In this document: in pieces, positions 22,390 to 33,652 of the stretch
How positions within the stretch are numbered: position 1 is the first letter of the stretch
Layout: every line of letters begins with the position of its first letter
From: Linanthus parryae
Taxonomy: Eukaryota; Streptophyta; Magnoliopsida; Ericales; Polemoniaceae
Assembly: GCA_023055425.1 (NCBI GenBank)
Contig: JALGPY010000014.1
Location: 1,118,501 to 1,182,500 of the forward strand
Direction: 5' to 3'
Length of the DNA: 64,000 bases
Notes under the pieces: model-generated
Told to the model about the DNA's origin: nothing
Databases searched by the model: none
Seen by the model: the letters and a program-made list of their open reading frames with translations, nothing else
Program-made: the position numbers and the translations under genes

Positions 22390-22625
22390 CTACTTCCTCT
22401 GTACTCTCTTTATTTTCCAAGTTTGTATTTTGTTATTATTTATTGGGTCACTTTAGTTCGGTGATTTGATTAGTAAAATGATGCAAAAATTTGATAAACT
22501 ATGCAAAGTGTTGTTGAGTAAATTTTTACAACGCCATGAAAAAATTATTAAAAAATTACATCGTCTTGCTATCTAAATAACTGGGTCAAAGTGACCCGGT
22601 TACGAGAAAAAAAGTCAAACGTGAA
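22390..22625. mobile_element. Stowaway-like MITE (MITE-D), diverged
   Basis: Carries TCGGTGATTTGATTAGTAAA and the opposite-strand form GTCAAAGTGACCCGGTTACG. Termini are worn. Confidence 0.65.
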
Positions 22626-24805
22626 AGATAAAGAGAAAACAGATACATTTCATCACGTGGGAACCTTAGAATTTCTAAAGAAAATGTCACTTGCAATATT
22701 TATTCTTTGATATGTATAAGATGACTTGATAGTTATTGGACACTTGACAATTTCTTCTTCCTCCCATGGAAAGATTAGTCTCCTCAAAAAAGGAACTTTC
22801 ACAAAATCTCTCATTAGTGAAAATAATTTTTTTTCTCCTCAAGACCTTTCTCACCTGTTTCCTCAGTCCCATACAACTTTGGTGGCTCTCTTCTATAATA
22901 TAGTAGTATTTCAATAAATCTCTGTCAGTAACCGTGATGTGATACGGGAAACAAATTATTTTAAGAATATCTTATACAGTGACATGATAAATTTAGTATG
23001 ATCAATGTTGAACAGGTTATTAACAACTGATCATTTCATGATATGAATCGTATAGTTTAATTGGTGAGCATCACATATTCCTTAAATTTTATCAACGAAT
23101 AAAACCATTTCGCGCTATGTAGAGTTATAGACACTCGTTTTATTTCTTGGTTTGTGCTACTCCTGTGCAAGAGTCATCATATTATTAACTGTATCGTTCC
23201 AATTTTATCATATGTCCTTGAAAAGACAATTACCAGTGTTAATGACTTGCTTTTATAAGTAATCCCTTCTAAGAGGTTAATCTTCTAGGGAGAGAGAGGA
23301 TATATTTTCTAGCAGTAATGAAATGAAAAAACCGAACCGTTTCAAATACTACATTTCAATAGCTTGGAAGATGAGTGTTATATTACATTTAAGTGATAGA
23401 GTATATTTAAAGAACAACGGGGGTAGGTTAGGTTTTGATGATTATAACTATTTTTGTTTCCTAATTGTTCTTGGGTCAATCAATTTCTTCAACTAGATTA
23501 GGTTTTGAAGATATGATAGTTTTGTTTTTTGACAAATTTGAAAGGTACAAGGTAGGTTACAAGTCAATGTCCTCCTTTCCTTGACAAATAAAGTGATGCA
23601 ACTAAGGGAAATTAATCTTTGAACTGCATTGTTTGATATCTATTTTCTTTTAACAACAATCAAAGAATGTGAGCTGGACCATGTTGCGGTTGAATTGATT
23701 GGGTATGCGTAATGTTTGTATATTTGTTAGTGTTTCCTCTCTTGAAGTCTTGAGTTCGAATCTTGAGAAAGGTTTATGAATTGTCTATTAATATTCTCAA
23801 TTGCGAGTCTTTCAATCATAATTTATTTTTGAAAAAAGAAACCCCATTTTGATCAGAATGTATGAAGACTACTTTACATCTTTTTCTATTTATCTAATTC
23901 TTCTATTTCACGATCGTTACATGTAAGAACGTCAAAGTAGTCGTGGCCACTAAATCTTTTAATAAAAAAAGAAGTGGCAAGTAAAAAACAACTCTTAAAT
24001 TCTATTAATTAATAGTATTTACTATTTGCTTTAACTACTCAGCTCAAATGATTAATAATTAAATTAAATAAAAAATAGGTGACCTCCACCTTTAGAAACT
24101 AATCGTAGTTTCAAACAGGATTAACTGAAGCTGCATAATATAATTAAATTAATCTCATGATGTAATTGATTTAGATTCCAATGTTTGAACCTACCTGTAA
24201 TTCAAACTGTCATTTCTTAATTCTTTTCAAAATCCAGATATCTAGAACAATGTTAAAGTACATCTAGTAAATTGACTGTGTCGTTTCTGTTAAATCAATG
24301 AATGTGGCAATATTTCATTAAAAAAAAAAATGAATGTGGCAATATATATGGTAATTACCAAACCAGAGTTGCTCGAACAGATGAGACTTGTTTCAATACT
24401 TTAAACTAGCATTTTGAATTTGCTAGCTAGGTAGTAGAGTGTTGAATCATATTGCCTGGGCTAGCACTATAAACTATATAACTCGAACAAACTGTGTATT
24501 CCTTCACAGCTCTAAATAAAGTGCACACTATATCGCGTGAGCTACCCGTACGTGAAATAAAGATTAGGCTGAATCATATCATTTCAAAACTAAAAATTCT
24601 CTCATCTCATTAATCATGAACACCAAACATTGTACAAAACTAAACTGCAAAACTAAGCACAAAATCGTGAGGCCAAGATGCATCTATATGACTATATTGA
24701 TTTCCATGATCGACGGCTGAGAAAGAGGTGGACCACCATAGAGGACTACAGAGACAGCCGCAGCGGATAGAACGTCTTGAAATACGGTTCTTGGCTTGTC
24801 CAACT
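22626..24805. other. Gene-free intergenic DNA
   Basis: AT-rich. The only structure I see is a SINE-like block at about 23690-23860 (GAGTTCGAATCTTGAGAAAG as box B-like, ending in TTCTCAATTGCGAGTCTTTC), with a relative at 28820-28990. The last part is the 3' flank of the bHLH gene. Confidence 0.5.
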
Positions 24806-27331
24806 TCACTGTGCCAGGTCAGCAACCACTCTTTTCACTGCTTCCACGAAGGCAGACTCGTCCCAATCATCATCCTACGTGTGCAAAAAAAAAAAAAAAA
24901 AGAAATTATAAATTAAACAAAAGTTTCCCAAGTTTGTTGTCCCTTTCACTATCACCCTCCTTCCTCCACACTTCCCCACTAAGAAAAGAGATTGGTTTCA
25001 TTTTCAAAGATGTAGGATACCCTACTTTGACTAGAGACATATATGATGACGTCACCATTTGAAGGGCTTAGGTAAGATTTGAAAAAAAAAGTCGTAGGTT
25101 CGATTATGAGCCAACAAGTTAATATTGTCACTATTTGTTTTTTATAAATGGTTTTAGTAGTTAACTGGATTTGAACTCGGAACCTCATGCAGAGGCTTAC
25201 AACGTTCTACCACTTGAGCTACCACCCTAGCTGCATATTGTCACTATTTTTCGATGACACTCCAAATATCTTAAAAATGCAGGTCTAGTAGCTCAACAAT
25301 TGAAATCTATATATCAGTGACAATATGCGGAAGGTTTGAATTTATATACGTACCTCAATTCTTAATCTGAAATTCGCCTGATTAATAGAATTCAAATCCA
25401 TAATCCTGGTATCTGCATCTATATTCACTAACGTGACATTGTTTGCCAGTCTCAAGAACTCTAGAATTCGAATTACCAAATCCAACATATTACATTCTCC
25501 TCTAAGAATCACTTCCAAGTCTACGATTCGCGCTGCTGAGGTTGATTCTGCTACATTTCTAACTCGAACACTTAGGGTTTCGTTTGAGGACACATTATCT
25601 TCTTCTTTCGCTTCTTTCTTAGGCAAAATTTGTGCCTCTAGGAGTTGATTTTTCCGAGTGAGCTCAATGACTTGCGATTTCAATGACTTCAAGTATTCAG
25701 TAGAACCGCTGAGCACAGAAGCTTTGTCTTTCTATTCAAATTAAAACCAAAAGTCAGATAAAATAACATAAGATTAGCAAAAAATAACATATGACCGATA
25801 ATTTAAGTTTAGAAATACCTTTGTTCCGGGAGGGAGAAGTGACCGCAACATTTGAAAGCTGTCGTTGAGCTTCTCCCTCCTCTTTCTCTCCGAAATCATG
25901 TGGTGGAGCTGAGTGGTGGTGGTGGCGGCGGAACGATTGGCTTGCATGTGATCATGTGATCGCATCAAACTTAGGGCACGGAAAAATATGATTGTCCGTT
26001 TTAGAATGCTTTGTTTTCTGTGTCTGTCTCTCCTTGAAGGAAGTGGTAAATTTGGTTGGTATCTCTTAAAAGCACTAGGTTTTCTGCTTAGCGGGGTTTT
26101 TGGGGGTTGATGAGACGATTTGGAGGACGAAGGAGAAGGAGAAGAAGAAGAGAGTACCGCGAGAATAGCGTTAGTCATTGCAGCTTCTTCAATTTCGGGT
26201 GATGGAAATGGAGGGCTTCGGATTTGGTTCAACGACATCATTGCTTGTTGAATTGGGCTAACCGAAGTTGAAGTCGAGGCCGGCCTCGTTAGTGTTTGTT
26301 CTTCGGATGTGGTTTTTGGAATGTTGAAATATAAATAAGGAGATACGTCGGAACTATCTAGTGATAGGGACCTCATCGACGAAGAGGATGACGACGGAGG
26401 GTTCTGATCTATTGGAAGGGGAAGATTACGCATCGGTGCAACTTGTCGCGAAAAATCTTGAGGGAAAATGTTCTTCAATTCCATCTCCAAATTGACCTAA
26501 TTTTACCCGAATTCATCGTAAAATCGGTTATAATTTTTATATGAAAAATAAAAACTGTGACATGCTACTTGAAATATGATATATATTTAGCTAGGGTTTT
26601 GTATATTCTTACTTTGGAATCACTAGACATGCCTAGCTCAATCTCTCCACTGTTGCACCCCATAAATATAGCTGCCTGTGATAATATTACCATAAAATGG
26701 CTGGAGGGAGAGAGAGAGAAAGAGAGAGACAGAGAGATATGCAACATACGTACCTTAATCCTAGCCTCCTGCAAAAGAATAATTGGTGCAAATTTTATTA
26801 CATTTAAGCAATTTTCAGTAGAAATTTCAAAAGGCTGACAGATTCTTGTACTGTGTCACTGGTTGAATCATATCCTCAAAATGCTGCAAAGAAAAGCAAA
26901 ACAGATAACTACAGATGGAGAGAGTAAAAATAATAACATTACCTGATAGAACTGCAATTGAGCTTCAACAGAAGCTAATCTTTGAAGCTCTAGCTCATTG
27001 AGCTCCATGAATGGCATGTTGTTTTTCAAAGCTAGTCCCGGCACGCGGCTACTAAACAAAGTTTGCCGAGAAAAACACCATTAGAGTTACCAAGAAAAGC
27101 ACCATTAGAGTGAACTCAAATTTTTCTATTCAGAGCAAAATTACTATTATGAGAAAGAAAGGAGAATCTAATTGACATACTCATTTTGGATCAAGAAAAA
27201 GGAGTGGCTATATTCATCAAAGAGCCGTTGGGAGAGACTCAAGCCAGAGGAAGTGCTAGGTTGATTTGGGTTGACAGCTTCATTGTAGAATCCATCCATG
27301 AATACCAACAAGCTGGTTCAACCAAACCATC

Positions 27332-27417
<86 letters not shown>

Positions 27418-27543
27418 GGCATCTTACTTGGATGGTGGAGGGAGGTATGACCACAAGCAAATGTATGTGCAGTTGAAAGAATGCACTAAATTTTGGAGGA
27501 AAATAGCGCGGGAGGCTCCATCTAGTTGGAAGATGGAGTCCAT
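24806..27543 (-). CDS. BHLH041: bHLH transcription factor, bHLH041 type
   Basis: Eight exons on the minus strand: 27543-27428, 27312-27181, 27048-26943, 26768-26754, 26675-26613, 26496-25819, 25731-25354 and 24874-24806; 518 aa, all GT-AG with matching phases. The family N-terminus reads MDSIFQLDGASRAIFLQ, then FNCTYICLWSYLPPPS, VPGLALKNNMPFMEL, ELQRLASVEAQLQFYQ, EARIK, AAIFMGCNSGEIELGMS and MELKNIFPQDFSRQ. A Ser/Pro-rich linker leads to the bHLH domain at about 340-404: basic region HHMISERKRREKLNDSF (with the E and R residues that read E-boxes), helix 1 MLRSLLPP, helix 2 KASVLSGSTEYLKSL, then a leucine-rich coil. An ACT-like C-terminal region ends WDESAFVEAVKRVVADLAQ. It should act in the nucleus as a dimer on E-box DNA. 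Exon 4 is only 15 bp. Targets are unknown from sequence. Confidence 0.93.
25020..25235 (-). mobile_element. SINE-like retroposon in bHLH041 intron 7
   Basis: Minus strand reads GGTGGTAGCTCAAGTGGTAG (box A), CATGAGGTTCCGAGTTCAAATCC region (box B within it), then an unrelated AT-rich body. The head is tRNA-like, but the 3' part does not complete a cloverleaf, so a SINE is preferred over a tRNA gene. Confidence 0.5.
27336..27413. repeat. (GA)39 microsatellite, 78 bp, filling bHLH041 intron 1
   Basis: Uninterrupted GA dinucleotides on the plus strand, CT on the transcribed sense of bHLH041. The host intron is 27427-27313, only 115 bp, so the repeat makes up about two thirds of it and lies just upstream of the acceptor. 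Confidence 0.97.
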
Positions 27544-27896
27544 AATACTACTACAACCTATGAGCTCATGATCATGGACTCAATCAACTATGGAGGGATG
27601 GTGAGAGAGAGTTTCCATTGAATGATCTCAAGGTAGTTAGTATTTAATGGTTCGGATCAAGTTGAGGATGTGAACACAAAATTCTTTAATCATTTGGTGG
27701 AGAAGAAGGTTAAACCTTGAAAAGTAGTACTACTAGTAGTAAAGAATACTATGAGAGAGATCATGAGGCCATCAGCCAGCCATGGGTTGGAGGAGGACAG
27801 AAAAGTAATGGTCAAAGTCCATTCCATAGTTTTGAACATAGTCAACCAGATGAAGGCTAGGAGTTACCACTTCGTGACTGCTCTTTCTTCATAAGT
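27544..27896 (-). other. 5' flank of bHLH041
   Basis: Presumed promoter region of the minus-strand bHLH041 gene. No TATA box or known element could be fixed with confidence; no other gene seen. Confidence 0.4.
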
Positions 27897-27898
27897 TG

Positions 27899-28375
27899 AG
27901 TTTTTTACTTGTATCAATGTCATTTTGACAGGGTGATTTGTATATTAAAAAGATGTAATTTTTTGATATTTTTTTACCGTATTATAGAGCAACTTTATTC
28001 TAGAACACTATAAAAATGTTATAAAAAAGTAGCATAATTTTGCTATCTAAATCACCAAGTCAAAGTGACCCAGTGAATAGTGGTAAAAGTCAGATTGAGA
28101 AGAAAGAGCAGGGACATAATGATAGTACGGTAGCTTACTTCGTCCCAGCTATTTCTCTCTATTATGACTTTTTTACTTGTATATGAATTACTTTGACCGG
28201 ATAATTTGGATAGAAAAACAATACGATTTTTGATAATTTTTCACCATATTATAGAGCAACTTTTACTCTGCAACACCATGAAAAAGTTATCAAAAAAAAT
28301 ACATCTTCTTGCTATCTGAATTATCATGTCACCCAGTAAATAGTGGTAAAAGTCAAATTGAGGAAAAAGATGTGG
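27899..28375. mobile_element. Two Stowaway-like MITE-D copies side by side
   Basis: Units at about 27899-28110 and 28135-28375 share TATTATAGAGCAACTTT, TTGCTATCTGAATTATC / TTGCTATCTAAATCACC and GTGGTAAAAGTCAAATTGAG. Both are diverged from the 15907 copy. Confidence 0.7.
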
Positions 28376-28383
28376 GACATAAT

Positions 28384-28524
28384 AAAATATATAAGCCCTC
28401 TTATTATTTGTTTGCTTGTTTATATACACCCGAGCCCACAAACAATGATTAATTATCACGTGTAATAGAGAATTAGAGAGGTCACGTGAAATATATAAGC
28501 CCTCTTATTATTTGTTTGCTTGTT
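28384..28524. repeat. 36-bp direct repeat, 105 bp apart
   Basis: AATATATAAGCCCTCTTATT continuing to TTTGCTTGTT occurs at about 28384 and 28489 in the same orientation. A (TTG/CTG)n stretch follows the second copy. Confidence 0.85.
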
Positions 28525-28819
28525 GTTGTTGCTGCTGCTGCTGCGAGATAAATAAATACAGTGCCGTATGTCTATATCTATTTCTTTTACATTTTCGGGT
28601 GAATCAAGTTGATTTATGCGCTTCATGTCGTCAAATAGAAGTAAATAATGTTTCATGGCACTAATGATATGATTATTACAAAATTTTTGTCCCCATTAAG
28701 CGAATAAATTTATAGATCCACCCCCTTTGTTACCGATACTTTTACCATTGGCCAAGCACCATGTAGACATGGAACTACGCTATTTAATTTACATAAGCTA
28801 TCAGATTACAGTAAAATAT

Positions 28820-29450
28820 ATTATCATTTGGTGTATGGTTGAGTTCGTTGAGCAGACACGCTTAAAGTTTTTTATGTTTGTTTAGAAATCTTGAATTCTA
28901 AACTTTGAAGAATTTAATGACAGTCTATTGATCTTCTTAGTTGCGAGTTTGTTTACTAGAGTTTTTACAGATTGACTTACTTCTTTAGTATAATTTGCAT
29001 GTACCTGTAGAAGGGTTCATCAGGTGCATAATTGAATAGCAGCATCTACGAATGCTGGCGACATTAGAAAAAGTATATTATATTAACTGAAAATTGTTTC
29101 ATAGAACATAGAAATCTAAAAATGTAGTAGCTTCTATTATGTTCCACATATTGTAGCGTTTTTTGTTTTCTTAATCAGTCATCATCGACAATATATGTAC
29201 TGCGACTTGCGATGAACATGCACATATTCGTATAGAGAAATTATAAATCTGTCATTTTTTTTGCAAACATAAATCTGTCATTAAATCATCATTTTGTAAT
29301 TTACCATTTATCTTATATATAATATTTTTTACAATTACATTATATAGCCGGGTTTAAATCTGGAATCTCATGCAGGAAATTCAAATGCTCTACCATTGAG
29401 TTAGCTTTGCATAAATAAATAATACTTTCATGCAGTGTTCTTTACTAATG
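28820..29450. mobile_element. Two SINE-like pieces
   Basis: About 28820-28990 resembles the block at 23690 (shared TCTATTGATCTTCTTAGTTGCG-like 3' part). At 29345-29405 the minus strand reads TAACTCAATGGTAGAGC and GAGATTCCAGATTTAAACCC, box A- and B-like. Neither gives a complete tRNA fold. Confidence 0.4.
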
Positions 29451-30065
29451 TACTCTTAAGAGCACATGTGTTGCACGTGGTATTTTATTTGTTATAATAT
29501 GTATAAAACTTAGATGGTGTTAGATATAACAAAATACCAACAACAAAATAAGACTAATGAGAATTATAACTCGACAAAAGGAAAATTTTAAGAGAAGAAG
29601 TAATGTAATATTTCAAAGTTGAGAAATAATTTATTTTGAATTAATACTCAACTCAGAAGATATTGAGAAATGAATGCGTGTCAATCAACATTTGGTAATT
29701 TTCTAAAAACTTGTATATTCCCTCAACAATACAAATGGGTCTGAAAAAAAGTCTCCGATAATAGTTGTTTCATTCTCCACTGAAGTCGGGAGGTGCGGTT
29801 CCACGTGGGCCTTCCTAAGCCGCCAATATCTCGTTAATGGCCTCCAAATTTTTCAAAGAAGATAACATATATTGAAAAAAAGATGTGAGAGAGAGTTGAC
29901 TAGATAGAGTAAAAATGTTGGGTACTCGAGTCATCCTTTTATAACCCATTCGAAAATGCACAAACTGAATAGTCTCAGCTATTCCGATATTATACGCGTC
30001 TGAAAATGCACGAACGAAGTAGTCACGACTATTGAGGTTTAAACTCATTCGGGTATGATAAAGAT
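29451..30065. other. Gene-free stretch left of the LINE
   Basis: No gene recognised. Two copies of a GAAAATGCAC(A/G)AAC motif followed by TAGTC..CTATT lie at about 29953 and 30001; a third lies directly after the LINE poly(A) at 31915. Confidence 0.5.
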
Positions 30066-31917
30066 AACACACAAGCCTTAAGGTTTTGGCGCAACCCCTC
30101 ATCCCGAAGCCCCCTCAAACTGATCCCTGACAGCGTGCTTGTGCAGGCAAAGTCCTTGGGTGGTTTAGGCATCCGTCGACAAACATGGGCAAACCAAGCC
30201 TACCTGGCCTCCTCATATTGGAGGCTGTTCACCATGCAAAATCGACTAATAGCATCTGTCGTTGCCACAAAATACCACTCCCACTTCAATCAGAGCCTAC
30301 TTCACACACCTGAAATACCAGTGCCAACCTGAGCATCTTGGTGCGCCAAAAGCATTCTATCGGGTAGGCAGCTAATACAAAGAGGCTACTCCTGGCAAAT
30401 AGGGAATGGTCACGACGTGAACTTTGGCAAGGACCGATGGATTCCACACCTTCTAGTTCCTCTGTCAGAATTCCTCCACAAGGATTCCCTGAATCAGCAT
30501 ACAGTTGACAGCTTCATCACAACTATACGTGGCAAGCCAACTTGGAACACACCCGCCCTGCGACAACATGCGCCTGAGTTCTTGCTTAAACTAATTCTCA
30601 CAATCCAACTCCCCCCAGCCTCTACCCCGGATAAAGTCATATGGCCTTTTACCAAACGGGGCGATTACACGGTCAAATCGGGCTATCGCTTTCTGCAGTC
30701 TCTATCCTTGCCAGTCCTCAGGCCTGCAGGCTATTTCATGGCCCCTGTTGACAAAGACCCAATTTGGGGACGATTATGGGGTCTCCACATCCCATAAAAG
30801 TACAAAATATTTCTCTGGAAGCTGTTACACCCTGACGCCTTGCCATGCCTCGCCAACATGGCTAAAAAACTGACAGCCTTACAAACCTCATGCCCCCTCT
30901 GTCAAACCCAGCCTGAAACAGTTGACCACATTTTTCTGACATGTCCTACATCCTCACTCTTTCCTCTACACGTCCAACACCGCCACTCCCACCAGTCTAC
31001 GTCAGAATGGGTCCGCCATCTCATACTACACCCCGCAACTGCCTCCAAGGATGTCTCCCCGCTCTGGGCCCTTTGGAAAATGCGGAATAGAATCGTCTTC
31101 GAGGGACTACAGCAATGGACTTTGAGTGCTGCCCAAGAACTCTTCCAGCAATGCAGCACAGACATCCAAAGCTTTCAACGTCTCTCAAGCCCTAACAACA
31201 GCACTCCAGGGACATCAGACACGCCAACTTGCACAAACACATACGTCTACTCCCTTACAACTCATCAGCAGCTGAGGCTCGCTCCCCCCGCCCTTACAAC
31301 TGTTATTGTGGATGGGGCCTGGCAGGCTAAACACTTGGCCGGAGCAGTTGGAATCTTCTTGCGTATGCCAACGGGACACATCATCGAGAATACGCGTATC
31401 TGCACGGCAGACTCCCCTCTTCAAATGGAACTTTTGGCTATTTATCATGGGTTACTAATAGCACGTTATCACAATATTTCGTCTATCTTATTATGCTCTG
31501 ACAGCCTTATTTCATATAACATTTTACAGGGGAGTGAAGACCCATCGTACAAGGAGGCACCAATTTTGACTTACATAAGGCAGGAAAGCGTATGGTTTAG
31601 ATGTTGCATATTATTGAAGGTATCTCGTAGTGATGTTAACGAAGCTCACAAACTCGCAAAAGCGGCTACTCGATCAACGACGTAGCCTAGCTGTCGGCAG
31701 TCTCGACCTGTATGGCCACCTTTTGTTTGTACATATTTGGCCTTGTTTGTATCTACATTAGGTGTATGTAGCTAGCAGTAATCTCAGGCCTTTTGTTGTA
31801 TATTTCTATGGCCTGCCTGGTAGTTTGGTTTGTTTGCTCGGTTTGTAATGTACTCTCCTGCCTTGGTGCCTGCCTTTAGTAATGCTATTTCTTACTTTCT
31901 TCAAAAAAAAAAAAAAA
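30066..31917 (+). mobile_element. 5'-truncated LINE (L1 type) with RNase H domain
   Basis: One plus-strand frame runs from about 30066 to the stop at 31683-31685, broken by TGA at 30330-30332 and TAA at 30795-30797. It starts late in the reverse transcriptase ORF (AKSLGGLGIRRQTWANQAYL, FGKDRWIP), followed by the zf-RVT region (TKRGDYTVKSGYRFLQSL, CPLCQTQPETVDHIFLTCP) and a plant-type RNase H domain (VDGAWQAKHLAGAVG, MELLAIYHGLLIARY, LLCSDSLISYNIL). A 3'UTR of about 220 bp ends in a poly(A) run at about 31903-31916. Endonuclease and most of the RT are missing. It cannot move by itself now. Confidence 0.93.
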
Positions 31918-32500
31918 TGCACTAACTAAATAATCACGATTATTGAGGTTTAAACTCAGCTAAAATTAGACTTTAAATTAAAATTAAGGTTTTGAAATTT
32001 TCAATAGTCCCAACTCTTAGAATTTGTGAATTTGTTAATTTTTCAAGGGTAATTTTAGAAATAAAATAAAACATTAAAACACTCTAAACTTTTCTTTGAG
32101 AAGAAAACACTCACATAGTATAGATTAGACTATTAGAGGAGATATTAAAATTAAAATAATACTAACTATAAAGTGATACATAAATAGTAAATCATATAGC
32201 GGACGATGTTGGTGATATATAACAACCCTTTATATTATATGTACTGTTTCTGTCGTTTAGTATTATTCTGTTTGACATTTTAATATTGATTTGATTCGAT
32301 GATTTGATTAGCAAAAAATTACGTAAAAATATTGTAGATGAGAGGCATCTCTACCATTATATGAAGAAGGAAAATCCTTATTCTTTCTGTCAGCTTTGTT
32401 AATCAAATTATTCAGCTAAAGTGGTGTTAAAATGTCAAACAAGAATGATAATTCGAGGCACATGGAGTAGTTCTATTGCCATTGTGTGAATTGTCATGTA
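31918..32500. other. AT-rich spacer with a MITE-D copy
   Basis: Contains a diverged Stowaway-like element at about 32256-32470 (GATTTGATTAGCAAAAAATT at the left, TCAAATTATTCAGCTAAAGT at the right). Otherwise nothing recognised. Confidence 0.5.
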
Positions 32501-32508
32501 TTTATTTG

Positions 32509-32807
32509 GGGTAAAAGCTCCTCCGTTTAGACACAAAGACACTTCCACCCATTCTAGTCTGGGAAATGATACTTTCACACGACAATTACACTCTTAATTG
32601 TGTCAATGTATATTCTAAAATGGCAAATTTGTCTCCAAAACTACTAAATGTGAAGAAACCTCACCCAGACAAACCGCGCCACAATTATAGAGAGTATAGG
32701 TGTTTCAAATTTTGGCACACTGGATGGGCGAATATGTCATTTTCCAAACTAAAAGGGGTAAAAGTGTCATTACATCAAACTTGAGGGGGTGAAAGGGTCT
32801 CTTACCC
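32509..32807. mobile_element. MITE-B, complete copy, 299 bp, 8-bp target duplication
   Basis: Starts GGGTAAAAGCTCCTCCG and ends GAAAGGGTCTCTTACCC. TTTATTTG flanks it on both sides (32501-32508 and 32808-32815). The core has TTACACTCTTAATTGTGTC and TGGCAAATTTGTCTCC. An 8-bp duplication fits the hAT superfamily. Confidence 0.85.
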
Positions 32808-32933
32808 TTTATTTGGTGTTGGTGTCTTGTGACATGGTGTTGACCGTCGAGAAAGACGACCGTTGATTTCAAACTATTTGATTTTACACGTGTAGGGCTC
32901 TCATTAACCAGATATGTTTAATTCATCGAATAC

Positions 32934-33259
32934 TAGGGGATTACCCGTGCCCGAGGGCACTATCCCAACGAAGAAATCTAAAAAAATGATAAGACGGAGG
33001 ATGAAAATATACATCCAAACATGTACTTGTTAAAATATCAACTATTTTTTTTTTTTTTTTTTGAGGAACAAATATCAACTACTTTAAGAGAGACGAATGG
33101 TTGGTTTACTCAACCATTACTATAATGTGGGAAGTTAAAGATGTGTGGAGGAAGTTGAGAGAAGTTACAAAAGTGGTGGGTAGTAGGTGAAATCTAGGGC
33201 TGGGGTTGATTCAATCTAACGGTTGAAATAAAGTCAACCGTTCTAATTTATAGAATAGA
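32934..33259 (-). mobile_element. Non-autonomous Helitron 1, 326 bp
   Basis: On the minus strand the 5' end is TCTATTCTATAAATTAG at 33259 and the 3' end is GTGCCCTCGGGCAC (hairpin) followed by GGGTAATCCCCTAG at 32934, then T outside. TC start, hairpin about 10 nt before CTAG, and an A/T insertion site are the Helitron hallmarks. No Rep/helicase gene inside. A poly-T run is at about 33047-33062. Confidence 0.8.
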
Positions 33260-33652
33260 CTAGAGTATTACCCGTGCTCGAGGGCACTATCCCTAAATTG
33301 GATATTTTTTTTAATTTTGGAGGTGGTTTTTTTTTAAATGAGTTTAGAGGTGTTATCCAAAAATTATATTTACAAATGTGGAAAAAAAGAAAAAGAAAAA
33401 AGAACAACTTACAAGTTAGGGATGTAATTGAAAAAAATCTCTCTCCTATTAGTTGTGGATGTCCAAGGAGAGTGGGTAGTTAGGGATGTCCAAAGAGAGT
33501 GGGTAGTTAGAGATTTAATAAGTAGGTGAGATCTAATGGTGGGGATCGGGTTGATTTAATCTAGGTGAGATCTAATGTTGGGAATGTCCAAGGAGAGTGG
33601 GTAGTTAGAGATGTTCAAAAATTTGTTAAACCATGCTATTTTATAATATAGA
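33260..33652 (-). mobile_element. Non-autonomous Helitron 2, 393 bp, abutting Helitron 1
   Basis: Minus-strand 5' end TCTATATTATAAAATAGCAT at 33652; 3' end with hairpin GTGCCCTCGAGCAC and GGGTAATACTCTAG at 33260. Its 3' CTAG touches the TC start of Helitron 1 with no base between. The inside has short direct repeats (GAGAGTGGGTAGTTAG three times; GGTGAGATCTAATG twice). Confidence 0.8.

Noticed and set aside
25160..25235. A tRNA gene on the minus strand
   Set aside because: Box A and box B sequences are present but the acceptor stem does not close and the sequence continues as a SINE body.
25774..26490. bHLH protein starting at the ATG at 26490
   Set aside because: The frame continues upstream through VNLE into five more exons that match the bHLH041 N-terminus, so this ATG is internal and the frame after 25819 is intron.
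27186..27476. Coding frame through the GA repeat (poly Arg-Glu)
   Set aside because: It is an artefact of the microsatellite on the strand opposite to bHLH041; the minus strand carries well-supported exons here.
30001..31960. LTR retrotransposon reading of the direct repeats flanking the LINE
   Set aside because: The repeats are only about 40 bp, the coding part is LINE-type with zf-RVT and RNase H in LINE order, and it ends in poly(A).
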